From Marinobacter daqiaonensis (GTDB taxonomy: Bacteria > Pseudomonadota > Gammaproteobacteria > Pseudomonadales > Oleiphilaceae), in the NCBI RefSeq assembly GCF_900115285.1, contig NZ_FOYW01000001.1, positions 2,639,272-2,703,271 of the forward strand: DNA of 64,000 bases, given 5' to 3'. The position numbers and the translations under genes are program-made. Positions 54,423 through 64,000 of the stretch are shown one piece after another. Numbering within the stretch: the first letter of the stretch is position 1; each line of letters begins with the position of its first letter. The notes below the pieces were generated by a model. It worked only from the letters and a program-made list of their open reading frames with translations, did not search any database and had not been told where the DNA came from.

Positions 54423-55928
54423 ATGAACAACCAGGTCCCGACCGTTAAACTGCTTATTAACGGCGAATTTGTCGAATCGAAAACCAGCGACTGGCGTGAC
54501 GTGACCAACCCTGCGACCCAGGAAGTGCTGGCAAAAGTGCCCTTCGCCACCGGTGACGAGCTGGAAGCCGCGGTCAGCGCCGCCAGCGAAGCCTTCAAGA
54601 CCTGGCGCAAGACCCCCATCGGCGTGCGCTCCCGGATATTCCTAAAGTACCAGCAGCTGATCCGCGACAACATGAAGGAACTGGCCGCCATCCTCACGGC
54701 GGAGCAGGGCAAGACCCTGCCCGATGCCGAGGGGGATGTGTTCCGGGGCCTTGAGGTGGTGGAACATGCCGCCGGCATCGGCACGCTGCAGATGGGGGAG
54801 TTCGCCAACAACGTTGCCAATGATGTGGACACCTATACCCTGCGCCAGCCTCTGGGCGTCTGTGCCGGCATCACGCCGTTCAACTTCCCCGCCATGATTC
54901 CGCTGTGGATGTTCCCCATGGCCATTGCCACCGGCAACACCTTCGTACTCAAGCCTTCGGAGCGTGATCCCATGGTCACCATGCGGCTGGTGGAACTGGC
55001 CGTCGAGGCGGGCGTACCCAAGGGCGTGCTCAACGTGGTCCATGGTGGGCCGGACATGGTGAATGGCATCTGCGACCACCCGGACATCAAGGCGGTTTCA
55101 TTCGTGGGCTCCACACCGGTGGGAACCCATGTCTACAACCGCGCCTCCCAGGCGGGCAAGCGTGTCCAGTGCATGATGGGCGCCAAGAACCATGCGGTGG
55201 TACTGCCGGATGCCAACAAGGAGCAGACTCTGAACGCCCTGGTGGGCTCCTGCTTCGGCGCCGCCGGTCAACGGTGCATGGCGGTCTCTGCCGTGGTACT
55301 GGTGGGCGAGGCCCGCAACTGGCTGCCGGAACTGGCGCGTCGCGCCGAGAAACTGAACGTCAATGCCGGTACCGAGGAAGGCACCGATATCGGGCCGCTG
55401 ATTACGCCCCAGGCGCTGGAGCGGGTGGAGCGCCTGGTCCAGGCAGGCATCGATGAAGGGGCCGAACTGGTATTGGATGGCCGCTCCCCCAACGTCCGTG
55501 GCTATGAAAAAGGCAACTTCATCGGACCGACCCTGTTCTCTGGTGTGCGTCCGGACATGACCATTTATAAAGAGGAAATTTTCGGGCCCGTACTGTGCGT
55601 GCTGGAAGCGGAAACCCTGGATGAGGCCATCGACGTGGTCAACGCCAATCCCAACGGCAATGGCACCGCCATCTTTACCCGTTCCGGCGCCGCTGCCCAT
55701 CGCTACCAGGAGAAGATCGACGTGGGCCAGGTCGGCATCAATGTGCCCATTCCGGTACCGGTGCCCCTGTTTTCCTTCACCGGCTCCCGTGGTTCCAAGC
55801 TGGGTGATCTGGGCCCCTACGGCAAGCAGGTGGTGGACTTCTATACCCAGACCAAGACGGTTACCTCACGCTGGTTCGACGAGGATGAGAAGGTCGGTTC
55901 CGTGAACACCACCATCAACCTTCGTTAG
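54423..55928 (+). CDS. mmsA: CoA-acylating methylmalonate-semialdehyde dehydrogenase
   Basis: A 501-residue aldehyde dehydrogenase that converts methylmalonate semialdehyde to propionyl-CoA (and malonate semialdehyde to acetyl-CoA) with NAD and CoA. The catalytic Cys285 lies in [11 protein letters not shown], the CoA-dependent pattern that lacks the second Glu of ordinary aldehyde dehydrogenases; [15 protein letters not shown] is the family's NAD-site motif. It is first of a valine catabolic operon with mmsB and 3-hydroxyisobutyryl-CoA hydrolase. It is divergent from a LysR gene. GGAG lies before the ATG at 54423. Confidence 0.96.
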   Translation: MNNQVPTVKLLINGEFVESKTSDWRDVTNPATQEVLAKVPFATGDELEAAVSAASEAFKTWRKTPIGVRSRIFLKYQQLIRDNMKELAAILTAEQGKTLPDAEGDVFRGLEVVEHAAGIGTLQMGEFANNVANDVDTYTLRQPLGVCAGITPFNFPAMIPLWMFPMAIATGNTFVLKPSERDPMVTMRLVELAVEAGVPKGVLNVVHGGPDMVNGICDHPDIKAVSFVGSTPVGTHVYNRASQAGKRVQCMMGAKNHAVVLPDANKEQTLNALVGSCFGAAGQRCMAVSAVVLVGEARNWLPELARRAEKLNVNAGTEEGTDIGPLITPQALERVERLVQAGIDEGAELVLDGRSPNVRGYEKGNFIGPTLFSGVRPDMTIYKEEIFGPVLCVLEAETLDEAIDVVNANPNGNGTAIFTRSGAAAHRYQEKIDVGQVGINVPIPVPVPLFSFTGSRGSKLGDLGPYGKQVVDFYTQTKTVTSRWFDEDEKVGSVNTTINLR

Positions 55929-55945
55929 GACAAGGAGCGACTGTC

Positions 55946-56719
55946 ATGACATATGAAACCCTGCTGACCGAGATAAAGGGCCGCGTGGGCCTGATTACCC
56001 TGAACCGGCCCAAGGCGCTTAACGCACTGAACAGCCAGCTCATTGACGAACTCAACCAGGCACTGGATGAGTTTGAGCGCAGCCCGGATATCGGCTGCAT
56101 CGTGCTGGCCGGCTCCGAGAAGGCCTTTGCTGCCGGCGCCGACATCAAGGAGATGTCGGTGCTGGAATACCCCCAGATCTATCTGGACGACTTCTTCGCC
56201 AACGCCGACCGGATCGGCCAGCGCCGCAAACCGATGATCGCCGCGGTGGCGGGCTACGCCCTCGGTGGTGGCTGCGAGCTGGCGCTGATGTGTGACTTTA
56301 TCTATGCCGGTGACAATGCCCGCTTCGGTCAGCCCGAGATCAACCTCGGGGTGCTGCCGGGCATTGGTGGTACCCAGCGCCTCACGCGGGCCCTGGGCAA
56401 GGCCAAGGCCATGGAGATGTGCCTTACCGGCCGGCAGATGGACGCCACGGAAGCCGAGGCCGCTGGCCTGGTCGCCCGCATCTTCCCGGTGGAGCAGCTG
56501 CTGGAGGAGACCCTGAAAGCCGCCACTTCCATCGCTGAGAAATCCCTGCCCAGCACCATGATGACCAAGGAAGCGATCAATCGCGTATTTGAAGTCAGCC
56601 TCAGCGAGGGTGTGCGGTTCGAGCGGCGTATTTTCCATGCCGTCTTTGCCACCCATGACCAGAAGGAAGGTATGAGCGCCTTCGTTGAGAAGCGCAAGCC
56701 GGATTTCCAGCATAAATAA
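55946..56719 (+). CDS. Enoyl-CoA hydratase
   Basis: A 257-residue crotonase with both hydratase glutamates: Glu111 in [11 protein letters not shown] and Glu131 in [12 protein letters not shown], equivalent to Glu144 and Glu164 of rat enoyl-CoA hydratase. GADIKEM gives the oxyanion hole. In this operon it would hydrate methacrylyl-CoA to 3-hydroxyisobutyryl-CoA in valine breakdown, and it may also serve general beta-oxidation. AAGGAG lies 9 nt upstream. It follows mmsA by 17 bp. Confidence 0.93.
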   Translation: MTYETLLTEIKGRVGLITLNRPKALNALNSQLIDELNQALDEFERSPDIGCIVLAGSEKAFAAGADIKEMSVLEYPQIYLDDFFANADRIGQRRKPMIAAVAGYALGGGCELALMCDFIYAGDNARFGQPEINLGVLPGIGGTQRLTRALGKAKAMEMCLTGRQMDATEAEAAGLVARIFPVEQLLEETLKAATSIAEKSLPSTMMTKEAINRVFEVSLSEGVRFERRIFHAVFATHDQKEGMSAFVEKRKPDFQHK

Positions 56720-56764
56720 CGGGGCGCCAGCTCCCTACAAAACAACAGGACTGGAGACAGCATC

Positions 56765-57658
56765 ATGAAAATCGGATTCATTGGCCTGGGTAACATGGGT
56801 GCGCCCATGGCCAGCAACCTGCTCAAGGCGGGTCACGAACTGACAGTATTTGACCTGGACCAGGCAGCGGTGGACAAGGCCGTGACTGAGGGTGCCACGG
56901 CCGCGGACGGTCTGGGCGACATATCCACTGGAGATGTCGAGCTGATTATCACCATGCTGCCAGCGGCCCAGCACGTAAGATCCGTATACCTGGGTGAGGA
57001 CGGCCTGCTGGCCAGTGTCGCCAGGGGCGTGCACCTGATCGACAGCTCCACCATCGATCCCATGACGGCACGGGAAGTCGCCGCCCGGGCGGCGGACCAG
57101 GGCAATCCGATGCTGGATGCGCCGGTATCCGGCGGTACCGGTGGTGCCCAGGCCGGCACCCTGACGTTCATGGTCGGCGGCGAGGATGAGGAATTTGCCT
57201 TTGCCCGCCCGGTGCTGGCGAACATGGGCAAGAATATCGTGCACTGCGGCGCGGCCGGCAACGGTCAGGTGGCCAAGATGGCCAACAACATGCTGCTGGG
57301 CATCTCCATGATCGGCGCCGCCGAAGCCATGAGTCTCGGCGTTGCCATGGGCATGGATCCGGAGGTCCTGGCGGGGGTGATCAACACTTCCAGCGGCCGC
57401 TGCTGGAGTACCGATACCTACAACCCCTATCCCGGTGTCATCGAGACCGCGCCCTCCAACCGGGGCTATACCGGCGGGTTCGGCATGGACCTGATGATCA
57501 AGGACCTGGGCTTGGCCACGGAAGCGGCGAAAACCGCCCGTCAGCCCGTGATAATGGGCGCTCTTGCCCAGCAGCTGTATCAGGGCATGAGCTTTGAGGG
57601 TCATGGCGGTCTGGATTTCTCGGCCATCATCAAACGGTATCTGAAGGAGCCGGAATGA
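56765..57658 (+). CDS. mmsB: 3-hydroxyisobutyrate dehydrogenase
   Basis: A 297-residue dehydrogenase that oxidises 3-hydroxyisobutyrate to methylmalonate semialdehyde with NAD. The Rossmann motif GFIGLGNMGAPMA is at the N-terminus. The family substrate motif DAPVSGGTGGAQAGTL and the catalytic Lys in GQVAKMANNMLLG are clear. It ends in an ATGA overlap with the hydrolase gene. GGAG is upstream of the ATG. Confidence 0.96.
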   Translation: MKIGFIGLGNMGAPMASNLLKAGHELTVFDLDQAAVDKAVTEGATAADGLGDISTGDVELIITMLPAAQHVRSVYLGEDGLLASVARGVHLIDSSTIDPMTAREVAARAADQGNPMLDAPVSGGTGGAQAGTLTFMVGGEDEEFAFARPVLANMGKNIVHCGAAGNGQVAKMANNMLLGISMIGAAEAMSLGVAMGMDPEVLAGVINTSSGRCWSTDTYNPYPGVIETAPSNRGYTGGFGMDLMIKDLGLATEAAKTARQPVIMGALAQQLYQGMSFEGHGGLDFSAIIKRYLKEPE

Positions 57659-58707
57659 GTGAGAACGATTCCGAAGTCATCGTCGAGGTCAGGGGGCGAT
57701 ACGGTTGCCTGACCCTGAACCGGCCCTCGGGGCTCAACGCCCTGACCCTGGGCATGGTTCAGACCCTCCACCGGCAGCTGGACGACTGGGCCGGGGACGA
57801 CGCCATTGATGCGGTTCTGATCCAGGGCGCGGGCGAAAAGGCCTTTTGCGCTGGTGGTGATATCCGGGCGCTGTATGACAGCTACCACAACGGCGATACC
57901 CTCCACCGGGTGTTCTTCGAGGAAGAATACGCCCTGGACCAGGCCATCCACGACTACCCCAAGCCGGTTATCGCCCTGATGAACGGATTTGTGATGGGCG
58001 GTGGCATGGGTCTCGCCCAGGGGGCCAGCGTCCGGATTGTCAGCGAAAAGGCCCGGCTGGCCATGCCCGAGACCGGCATCGGCTATTTCCCTGATGTGGG
58101 GGCGACCTATTTCCTGGGCCGCCTGCCGGGACGGCTGGGCGAATACCTGGGCCTGACCGGCAAACAGCTGGGACCGGCGGATGCGATCCACGCCGGGCTG
58201 GCGGACCTGTATTTGCCGCCGGAGCATGTTGATGGCTTCGTGGATACCCTGGTTGATATCGACGGTCGCACCGATGACGCCCTCCGGGCCGGTCTTGCCA
58301 TGATGACCGGCGAGCCGGGCGAGGCTGGCCTGGAACGACTCCGGCCGGCCATCGACGAGCACTTCGCAAAGGAGTCCCTCAGGGCCATCCGGGATTCCCT
58401 CGAGGCGGAACAGCGCCCCCAGTACCGTGAGTGGGCCGCGGAGACCCTCAAGGCTATCGAGGGCCGCTCGCCCCTGGGCATGGCGGTTGCACTGGAACTG
58501 GTGCGCCGGGGCCGCAGGCTGACCCTGTCCGAGGCATTCGCCCTGGAGCTGAAGCTTGATTACCAATGGTTTGACCATGGCGACATGGTGGAAGGCATCC
58601 GGGCACTGATCGTGGACAAGGACAAGTCGCCCCGCTGGCAGCCAGCCACAATTGACGACCTGGAGCCGAAGCACGTTTCCGTCTTTTTCGACGACGCGGG
58701 TCGCTGA
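57655..58707 (+). CDS. 3-hydroxyisobutyryl-CoA hydrolase
   Basis: A 350-residue crotonase-fold hydrolase that frees 3-hydroxyisobutyrate from CoA, feeding MmsB. The longer C-terminus and the motifs [32 protein letters not shown] and [18 protein letters not shown] (catalytic Glu and Asp) mark the HIBCH group rather than simple hydratases. It is translationally coupled to mmsB (4-bp overlap) and is 53 bp before the acyl-CoA dehydrogenase gene. Confidence 0.94.
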   Translation: MSENDSEVIVEVRGRYGCLTLNRPSGLNALTLGMVQTLHRQLDDWAGDDAIDAVLIQGAGEKAFCAGGDIRALYDSYHNGDTLHRVFFEEEYALDQAIHDYPKPVIALMNGFVMGGGMGLAQGASVRIVSEKARLAMPETGIGYFPDVGATYFLGRLPGRLGEYLGLTGKQLGPADAIHAGLADLYLPPEHVDGFVDTLVDIDGRTDDALRAGLAMMTGEPGEAGLERLRPAIDEHFAKESLRAIRDSLEAEQRPQYREWAAETLKAIEGRSPLGMAVALELVRRGRRLTLSEAFALELKLDYQWFDHGDMVEGIRALIVDKDKSPRWQPATIDDLEPKHVSVFFDDAGR

Positions 58708-58760
58708 CAGAACGGGCAGCATTGGGTGCCCAGGCGTTACAACAACGAGAGAGTTGCGTC

Positions 58761-59909
58761 ATGCAGGATATTGAATTCAACGAAGATCAGCGGATGATCC
58801 GCGACATGGCACGCCAGTTTGCCGAGAGCGAGCTGGCGCCCCGGGCGGCGGAGTGGGACCAATCCGGCTACATTGATGATGCCACCGTCCGGCAGATGGG
58901 TGAGCTGGGTCTGCTCGGCATGGTCGTGCCCGAGGAATGGGGCGGCAGTTACGTGGATTACGTGGCCTACGCCCTGGCGGTGGAAGAGGTGGCCGTGGGC
59001 TGCTGTGCCACCAGTACCCTGATGAGCGTGCACAGCTCGGTTGGTTGTGCGCCGGTGCTGCATTTCGGCAGCGATGCCCAAAAGAGCCGTTGGCTGACGT
59101 CCCTGGCAACGGGTGAAACCATCGGCTGTTTCTGCCTGACCGAACCCCAGGCTGGTTCAGAGGCCCATAACCTGAAGACCCGGGCCGAGCTGAAGGAAGG
59201 TCAGTGGGTGCTCAACGGTGCCAAGCAGTTCGTAACCAACGGCAAGCGGGCCGGGCTGGCCATCGTCTTTGCGGTGACCGATCCGGATCTGGGCAAGCGC
59301 GGCCTGTCCGCCTTTCTGGTGCCCACGGACACCCCGGGGTTCCGGGTTGAACGTATGGAAAAGAAGCTGGGCATCCGCGGATCGGACACCTGCGCCATCA
59401 CCCTCGACGACTGTCGCATCCCGGAAGAAAACATGCTCGGTGAGCGGGGCAAGGGCCTGGCCATCGCGTTGTCAAACCTGGAGGGTGGCCGCATCGGCAT
59501 CGCCTCCCAGGCGGTGGGCGTCGGCAGGGCTGCCTTTGAGGCGGCACTCAAGTATGCCAGCGAACGCATCCAGTTCGGCGTGCCGCTCACCGGTCACCAG
59601 AGCATCGCCAACATGCTGGCGGACATGCACACCCGCCTGAACGCGGCACGCCTTCTGGTCATGCACGCCGCAAGGCTCAAGAGCGCAGGCCTGCCGTGCC
59701 TGTCGGAGGCATCACAGGCCAAGCTGTTCGCCAGTGAACTGGCGGAAGATGTGTGCAGCAAGGCCATCCAGATCCACGGGGGCTATGGCTACCTTCAGGA
59801 CTACCCAGTCGAGCGTCTCTATCGGGATGCCCGCATTACCCAGATCTACGAGGGCACCAGCGAGGTCCAGAGACTGCTGATCGCCCGGGAGCTGAAGAAC
59901 CTGCTTTGA
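58761..59909 (+). CDS. Acyl-CoA dehydrogenase, probable isobutyryl-CoA dehydrogenase
   Basis: A 382-residue acyl-CoA dehydrogenase of the short/branched-chain type. [41 protein letters not shown] and the catalytic Glu in [12 protein letters not shown] are canonical. Its place after 3-hydroxyisobutyryl-CoA hydrolase suggests oxidation of isobutyryl-CoA to methacrylyl-CoA, which completes the valine branch in this operon. The ATG at 58761 is chosen since upstream in-frame codons lack a ribosome site. Confidence 0.93.
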   Translation: MQDIEFNEDQRMIRDMARQFAESELAPRAAEWDQSGYIDDATVRQMGELGLLGMVVPEEWGGSYVDYVAYALAVEEVAVGCCATSTLMSVHSSVGCAPVLHFGSDAQKSRWLTSLATGETIGCFCLTEPQAGSEAHNLKTRAELKEGQWVLNGAKQFVTNGKRAGLAIVFAVTDPDLGKRGLSAFLVPTDTPGFRVERMEKKLGIRGSDTCAITLDDCRIPEENMLGERGKGLAIALSNLEGGRIGIASQAVGVGRAAFEAALKYASERIQFGVPLTGHQSIANMLADMHTRLNAARLLVMHAARLKSAGLPCLSEASQAKLFASELAEDVCSKAIQIHGGYGYLQDYPVERLYRDARITQIYEGTSEVQRLLIARELKNLL

Positions 59910-60081
59910 ATCATCCCTGTTGTCCAGCCTCATGGACGAGGCAGTTTCCTCCGGTTGTCTTCCATCTTCCAGTTCGTCTTTTTCGACGATGATTACGCTT
60001 GCTTATCGAATGATCATGACGTGAATCCCGTAACCCGGCGTGATGCTCCTCAGGGGCACCCCGTTATTGAGGAAACCGCTC

Positions 60082-60906
60082 ATGACAGACCTGCCCCCAC
60101 CCCTCAGAATCGAAGAATCCGGCGGAGTGGCCCGCCTGACCCTGGCACGGCCGGACGCCCTGAATGCCCTCGACCGCCCCCTAGTTCACGCCCTGCGGGA
60201 CTACTTCTGTGAGCTTTATCACCGTCGTGATATCCGGGTGGTGGTGCTTGCCGGAGAAGGTCGGGCCTTCTGTGCCGGGCTGGACCTCAAGGAACAGGCG
60301 CAAAGCCCGATCAATCCCAGGGTGGGCGGCGCGCTGGATGAGCAGCGGGCCGTGAGGGACATCATGGTGGCCATGCGCCGCTGCCCTCAACCCATTATCA
60401 GCATTGTCCAGGGAGCCGCCAGTGGTGGTGGCTTTGCCCTGGCCCTGGCCAGCGATATCCGGCTGCTTACCCCTGATGCCCGCCTGAACGCGGCTTTCAT
60501 CAGACTGGGTATCAGCGGCTGCGACGTGGGTGTGAGCTATTTCCTGCCCCGCATGGTGGGCAGCTCGGTGGCGGCGGAATACCTCTTGACCGGTCGCTTT
60601 ATCGAGGCCAGGCGTGCCCGGGAGCTGGGCCTCACCAGCACCGTGGCGGAGCTGGCCCAGTTGTGGGAGCACGCCGAAGGGCTCGTGGAGGACATGCTGC
60701 GGGCCACGCCCCTGGCGCTGCGACTGACCAAGGAGGCCCTGGGCCTGGCCATCGATGCCCAGAGCCTGGAAGCGGTGGTGGCTCTGGAGGACCGCAACCA
60801 GATTCTCTGTGTACAGGACGACAACTTCCGGGAGGGCGTCAGTGCGTTCCTGGAAAAGCGCGAACCCCGGTATTCCCCCGAAGGAGACAGTCGTGAAGGC
60901 AGATGA
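60082..60906 (+). CDS. Crotonase family protein lacking both hydratase glutamates
   Basis: A 274-residue crotonase. The oxyanion-hole motif GRAFCAGLDLKE and SGGGFALALASD are present, but the first hydratase Glu is Ala (GGFALALASD) and the second site reads AAFIRLGISGCDVG, without Glu. It therefore is not a normal hydratase; isomerase, thioesterase or decarboxylase chemistry is possible. GAGG lies 10 nt before the ATG at 60082. It follows the dehydrogenase by 172 bp and overlaps a decayed SDR gene, so the pair was once coupled. Confidence 0.85.
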   Translation: MTDLPPPLRIEESGGVARLTLARPDALNALDRPLVHALRDYFCELYHRRDIRVVVLAGEGRAFCAGLDLKEQAQSPINPRVGGALDEQRAVRDIMVAMRRCPQPIISIVQGAASGGGFALALASDIRLLTPDARLNAAFIRLGISGCDVGVSYFLPRMVGSSVAAEYLLTGRFIEARRARELGLTSTVAELAQLWEHAEGLVEDMLRATPLALRLTKEALGLAIDAQSLEAVVALEDRNQILCVQDDNFREGVSAFLEKREPRYSPEGDSREGR

Positions 60907-61297
60907 CCTGATGTACAGGGATGGTCTTATCAACAACGCCGCAGTCAATTTCGTCAGCCGTACCGGGGACCTGTCCCACCGGGCCTTCGATGCCGTCGGC
61001 CATGTCCAGGGCCGGGATCAATGCCATGACCCGGTGACTTGCGGTAGAGTGGGGCAACCGTGGTATCCGGCTTGATGCCATTGCTCGGGGTCTGTTTCCC
61101 ACCGAGGGCATGAGCAAGCGCCTGGGAGCAGGTGCCGACTACGTCAACGGCCAGACCATGCCATTGATGGGGGGCAGTGCCAGGCGGATGGCGGAACTTT
61201 ACTGCCCTGTCGGCCTGGGGCGAAGAGGAATGGCGCCCGGGCCCGGAAGGCGATTACTGCCATTAACAATCAGGACAAGGCCAAACGCTCCAGCTGA
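60893..61297 (+). pseudogene. Decayed short-chain dehydrogenase (SDR) gene
   Basis: The remnant starts with GTG at 60893 behind a perfect AAGGAG and reads KADDLMYRDGLINNAAVNF (NNAA is the SDR motif), with the Rossmann and cofactor region missing between MYRDGL and DGLINNAA. After a frame change it reads LFPTEGMSKRLGAG and ADYVNGQTMPLMGG (the C-terminal SDR region), then FTALSAWGEEEW in a third frame and ITAINNQDKAKRSS in the first frame again, ending at 61297. The catalytic YxxxK is lost. Intact relatives are dienoyl-CoA reductase-like SDRs of about 280-300 residues; only about 135 codons remain. Confidence 0.85.
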
Positions 61298-61327
61298 GCC
61301 GGTCTGCTGTTTATCGAGGAAGTTACT

Positions 61328-62152
61328 ATGTCCGAAGTCGTACAGGTTATCCGAAGTGAGCATGAAGGTGTGGTTGAAGTGCGCCTGAACCGCCCCGACA
61401 AGATGAATTCGCTGAATACCGACATGTTCACCAGTCTGGCAGCGGTCGGCGAAGAGCTGAAAAAAGACCCGGGCCTTCGGGCGGTCGTGCTCAGTGGCGA
61501 GGGCCGCTGTTTCTGCGCGGGGCTGGACATGGGTAACTTTTCGAAAATGGCGGAGGGCGGAGGTGCCGGCGTCAACGGCAACGGCCTGGAGCCCCGGACC
61601 CATGGTGACTCGAATCTCGCCCAGTACGTGGCTATGGTATGGCGGGAAGTGCCGGTACCGGTTATCGCCGCCGTACACGGTGTATGTTTTGGCGGTGGCC
61701 TGCAGGTGGCCCTCGGTGCGGATATGCGCTACACCACGCCGGACGCCCAGTGGGCAGTACTGGAAGTTAAATGGGGCCTGGTGCCGGACATGGGCGGCAT
61801 GGTCCTGCTCAATGAACTGGTGCGGCCGGACATCGCCCGGGAGCTGTGCTACAGCGGACGAGTGCTGAACGGGTCCGAGGCGGTGGAACTGGGGCTGGCC
61901 ACCCATCTCGGAGACGATCCCCGGGCAGATGCACTGGCACTGGCACGTACCATTGCCGGCAAGAACCCGGACGCGATCCGTGCCATGAAGCGCATGTTGA
62001 ACAGCGCTATTACCCCGAGGGAGGAAGCGGCCCGCATCCTGCTGGAGGAATCCCGGGAGCAGGACCGCATTATCGGCAGCCCCAATCAGGTCGAGGCAGT
62101 CTACGCAAACCTGGAGAAGCGGGCACCGAAGTTCGCTGATCCGGAAGTTTGA
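61328..62152 (+). CDS. Crotonase/enoyl-CoA hydratase family protein
   Basis: A 274-residue crotonase with GRCFCAGLDMGNF (oxyanion hole) and FGGGLQVALGAD, where the first hydratase Glu is Gln. The later region VLEVKWGLVPDMGG has a Glu and an Asp at positions used by dienoyl-CoA isomerases, so isomerase activity is plausible. It lies 30 bp after the SDR pseudogene, with AGGAAG before the ATG. It is convergent with a TRAP transporter. General fatty-acid role inferred. Confidence 0.87.
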   Translation: MSEVVQVIRSEHEGVVEVRLNRPDKMNSLNTDMFTSLAAVGEELKKDPGLRAVVLSGEGRCFCAGLDMGNFSKMAEGGGAGVNGNGLEPRTHGDSNLAQYVAMVWREVPVPVIAAVHGVCFGGGLQVALGADMRYTTPDAQWAVLEVKWGLVPDMGGMVLLNELVRPDIARELCYSGRVLNGSEAVELGLATHLGDDPRADALALARTIAGKNPDAIRAMKRMLNSAITPREEAARILLEESREQDRIIGSPNQVEAVYANLEKRAPKFADPEV

Positions 62153-62172
62153 ATGCCCCCCGTGTCCGCCCC

Positions 62173-62721
62173 TCAGGAGTGGTGGGTGGGCACCGGAGAA
62201 ACTTTGTCTGCAGTCCTGTGATTTGGTGTATCGCGGCCTGTCGCGGTAACCCAGAATAGGCGGCACATCTCCAGCAGCATGAGGCCGAACGCGAGCGGCA
62301 CCATAAGGATCACCGGCCATATGGGCCAGTGAGTCGAGCTGATCTGGAACTGCCGCCCACTTTCTGTCGACTTCCAGGCGAAATCGGTGACGTGCCACAT
62401 CACCACCAGGAAGATGATGATTTCCACCAGCAGCACGAGTGACGCGAGAATTCGGTGAATCAGCGGCGGCAGTTTTGCCTGCAACATGTCGAATTTCGGG
62501 AACATACCATCCCGATGGGCAAGGGGAACGGCCCAGAAGACCAGGAGAGGGAATGCCACTCGCTCGATCAGGTTATACCCACCGGGTATCAGGTCCATGT
62601 TGAATACATAGCGTCCCAGAACGCTCAGCACGGTCATGATCATGATCGCGAACAGACAGAAGCCGGCTCCGACCGAGGCCAGGCCACCTTCCAGTTTGCC
62701 GAGTTTTTGCCAGAATCCCAT
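62173..62721 (-). CDS. TRAP transporter small permease (DctQ family)
   Basis: A 182-residue membrane protein with four helices. SVLGRYVFNMDLIPGGYNLI shows the DctQ pattern, although the loop differs from the copy at 24.3 kb. It follows the large permease gene by 9 bp in the order DctM-DctQ, the reverse of the first TRAP cluster. The binding protein must lie outside the window or elsewhere. AGGGGA precedes the ATG at 62721. Confidence 0.88.
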   Translation of the reverse strand: MGFWQKLGKLEGGLASVGAGFCLFAIMIMTVLSVLGRYVFNMDLIPGGYNLIERVAFPLLVFWAVPLAHRDGMFPKFDMLQAKLPPLIHRILASLVLLVEIIIFLVVMWHVTDFAWKSTESGRQFQISSTHWPIWPVILMVPLAFGLMLLEMCRLFWVTATGRDTPNHRTADKVSPVPTHHS

Positions 62722-62730
62722 AAAATCCCC

Positions 62731-64000
62731 TTATCGCATCTGGGCGGGCAGCCAGGTCACAACGGACGGGAATACCAGCAGCAGGGCCGTTACGATAACC
62801 CCCGCTGCCAAGGCGAATATCGTGGCGCCACGAAAGACCTGTGATGCCGGATGGTTAGCGGCACTGGCCGCCGCGAAACTGGCCAGACCGACCGGTGGCG
62901 TCAGCAAGCCAAGTGCAATCATGGTCGAGGCACTGACCCCGAACCACAACAGGTCGATATTGGCGGCCTTCAGCAGTGGCAGAATGATGGGAACCAGCAG
63001 GACGATAACGGCGGCAGACTCCAGGAACATGCCGGCAAGGAAGAAGACTGCAAGGAGAATGATGGCCACCAGGCCGGGGTTCGCCAGCACCGGTTCCATA
63101 AACGCAATCAGTTCATTCGGCAGTCGGGAAAAGGTAAGAAACCGGGCGAAAATCTTGGCGCCAATTACCAGCATCATCAGCGCGGCGGTAACCTTCACGG
63201 AGTCGGACAGGGCCTGGAAGATATCCTGCGGGTTGACGCGGCGCATTGCGATCATGCCCATCATGGCGGTGAAGGCACCGATTGCGCCTGCTTCAGCGAC
63301 GGTAATGATGCCACCGTAAATGCCGCCGAACACCACTACCATGAGGGTGACCACGAACAGGAAGGCGTTCCGGCTCTTGCGTCGGCTGTCAGGGGCATCC
63401 GGCTCATCGGGTATGGTGCCATCTGCCTGGGCATCGCCGCGGATTTCGCCGAACACCTTAAGGCACACAACGTAGATAAGAATACACAGTACCGCGGGGC
63501 CAATGGCGCCAATGAACAGGTGGCCAATGGGCACCGACGCGAGTGAGCCATAGATGATCATGATCAGGCTGGGCGGAACGATCGCTGACAGTGATCCCGA
63601 AACCGCGGCGATACTCAGTGAAAACCTTCGGGTATAGCCCAGTTTCTCCAGCTCGGGAGAGGCCACGGCGGCCAGTGAGGCAGAACTGGCGGCACCTGAG
63701 CCGGAAACGGCGCCAAGCAGCGAACCGGTAACAATGGTGGCCACGCCCAGAGGAAAGCGACGATAACCAGACATGCGGTGACCGACCTGGAACAGATCAT
63801 TGATGATACCGCCTCGCAGCAGCATCTGGGCCATTAACAGATACAGCGGAACGATGGACAGGGAATAGATGGAGGCAGTGTAGAAAATGTCGGGACCTAT
63901 GATGCCGCCCAGTGGCCCGGTGCCTATGTAGAGCGCAATACCGACAATACCGGCCCCCAGAAGCACGGTAGCGACGTTCTGGCCCAGGGTCAGGAAGATG
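62731..64000 (-). CDS. TRAP transporter large permease (DctM family), partial N-terminus
   Basis: At least 422 codons of a DctM-type permease; the frame continues through the window end at 64000 (reading IFLTLGQNVAT before an internal GTG at 63966), so the start is missing. GAVSGSGAASSASLAAVASPE, LSAIVPPSLIMIIYGSLASV and GIITVAEAGAIGAFTAM are the large-permease motifs, shown in part. It is clearly divergent from the copy at 23 kb, so it serves a different ligand. Confidence 0.9.
   Translation of the reverse strand, partial: IFLTLGQNVATVLLGAGIVGIALYIGTGPLGGIIGPDIFYTASIYSLSIVPLYLLMAQMLLRGGIINDLFQVGHRMSGYRRFPLGVATIVTGSLLGAVSGSGAASSASLAAVASPELEKLGYTRRFSLSIAAVSGSLSAIVPPSLIMIIYGSLASVPIGHLFIGAIGPAVLCILIYVVCLKVFGEIRGDAQADGTIPDEPDAPDSRRKSRNAFLFVVTLMVVVFGGIYGGIITVAEAGAIGAFTAMMGMIAMRRVNPQDIFQALSDSVKVTAALMMLVIGAKIFARFLTFSRLPNELIAFMEPVLANPGLVAIILLAVFFLAGMFLESAAVIVLLVPIILPLLKAANIDLLWFGVSASTMIALGLLTPPVGLASFAAASAANHPASQVFRGATIFALAAGVIVTALLLVFPSVVTWLPAQMR

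Noticed and set aside
56720..56764. CAGCTCCCTACA near 56.73 kb as a second REP unit
   Set aside because: It differs from the 28.5 kb arm in several places, has no inverted partner and lies within an operon gap.
1..64000. tRNA, rRNA, CRISPR arrays, insertion sequences, prophage
   Set aside because: No cloverleaf-like segment, regularly spaced repeats, transposase or phage motifs were recognised in reading; a dedicated tRNA or repeat scan would be decisive.

Overview
The window looks like chromosomal DNA from a GC-rich marine gammaproteobacterium, most like Marinobacter. This rests on gene content and arrangement (napEFDABC beside modABC, TRAP transporters, many acyl-CoA genes, flagellar-type chemoreceptors) and on recalled protein resemblance, not on a search. 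I see no rRNA, tRNA, CRISPR, transposase or prophage. Coding density is high, and the only large gene-poor stretch is about 51.8-52.5 kb.

Layout. 0-2.7 kb: a minus-strand signalling operon (soluble histidine kinase, a response regulator with a degenerate HD-GYP domain, and a second response regulator cut by the window edge). 2.9-7.1 kb: a MATE exporter and two lipoproteins. 7.2-14.5 kb: molybdate importer modABC divergent from the periplasmic nitrate reductase operon napEFDABC, with an FNR/ANR-like box in front of nap; the importer would supply molybdenum for the NapA cofactor. 14.5-22.8 kb: a DUF1415 protein, a PAS chemoreceptor, a sodium-dependent transporter, a MASE1-GGDEF-EAL protein and an HBM-type chemoreceptor. 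Both chemoreceptors have sigma-28-like promoters.

23-27.7 kb: a TRAP transporter with an amidase. 27.8-50.2 kb: a large acyl-CoA catabolic region. Its core (30.45-37.28 kb) is one plus-strand operon: SDR, hotdog thioesterase, ACAD10/11-type acyl-CoA dehydrogenase, SDR, ACAD10/11-type kinase, SurE phosphatase and acyl-CoA ligase. In animals the kinase and dehydrogenase are fused in one protein that handles 4-hydroxy acids, and the bacterial levulinate (lva) pathway uses the same enzyme types. The operon is therefore a good candidate for a 4-hydroxy/4-oxo acid pathway, with an unexplained SurE. A Liv-type ABC transporter, a MaoC hydratase, a paired acyl-CoA dehydrogenase, glutaryl-CoA dehydrogenase and a thiolase follow. 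Four promoter regions here share a TTC-N7/8-GAA inverted repeat, which suggests a local regulon whose regulator is not in the window.

50.4-53.4 kb: an unassigned permease, a gene-poor gap with two tiny coupled frames, and an orphan ParA ATPase. 53.4-62.2 kb: a LysR regulator divergent from a valine/isobutyrate operon (mmsA, enoyl-CoA hydratase, mmsB, 3-hydroxyisobutyryl-CoA hydrolase, acyl-CoA dehydrogenase), then two more crotonases with a decayed SDR pseudogene between them. 62.2-64 kb: a second TRAP transporter that runs off the window.
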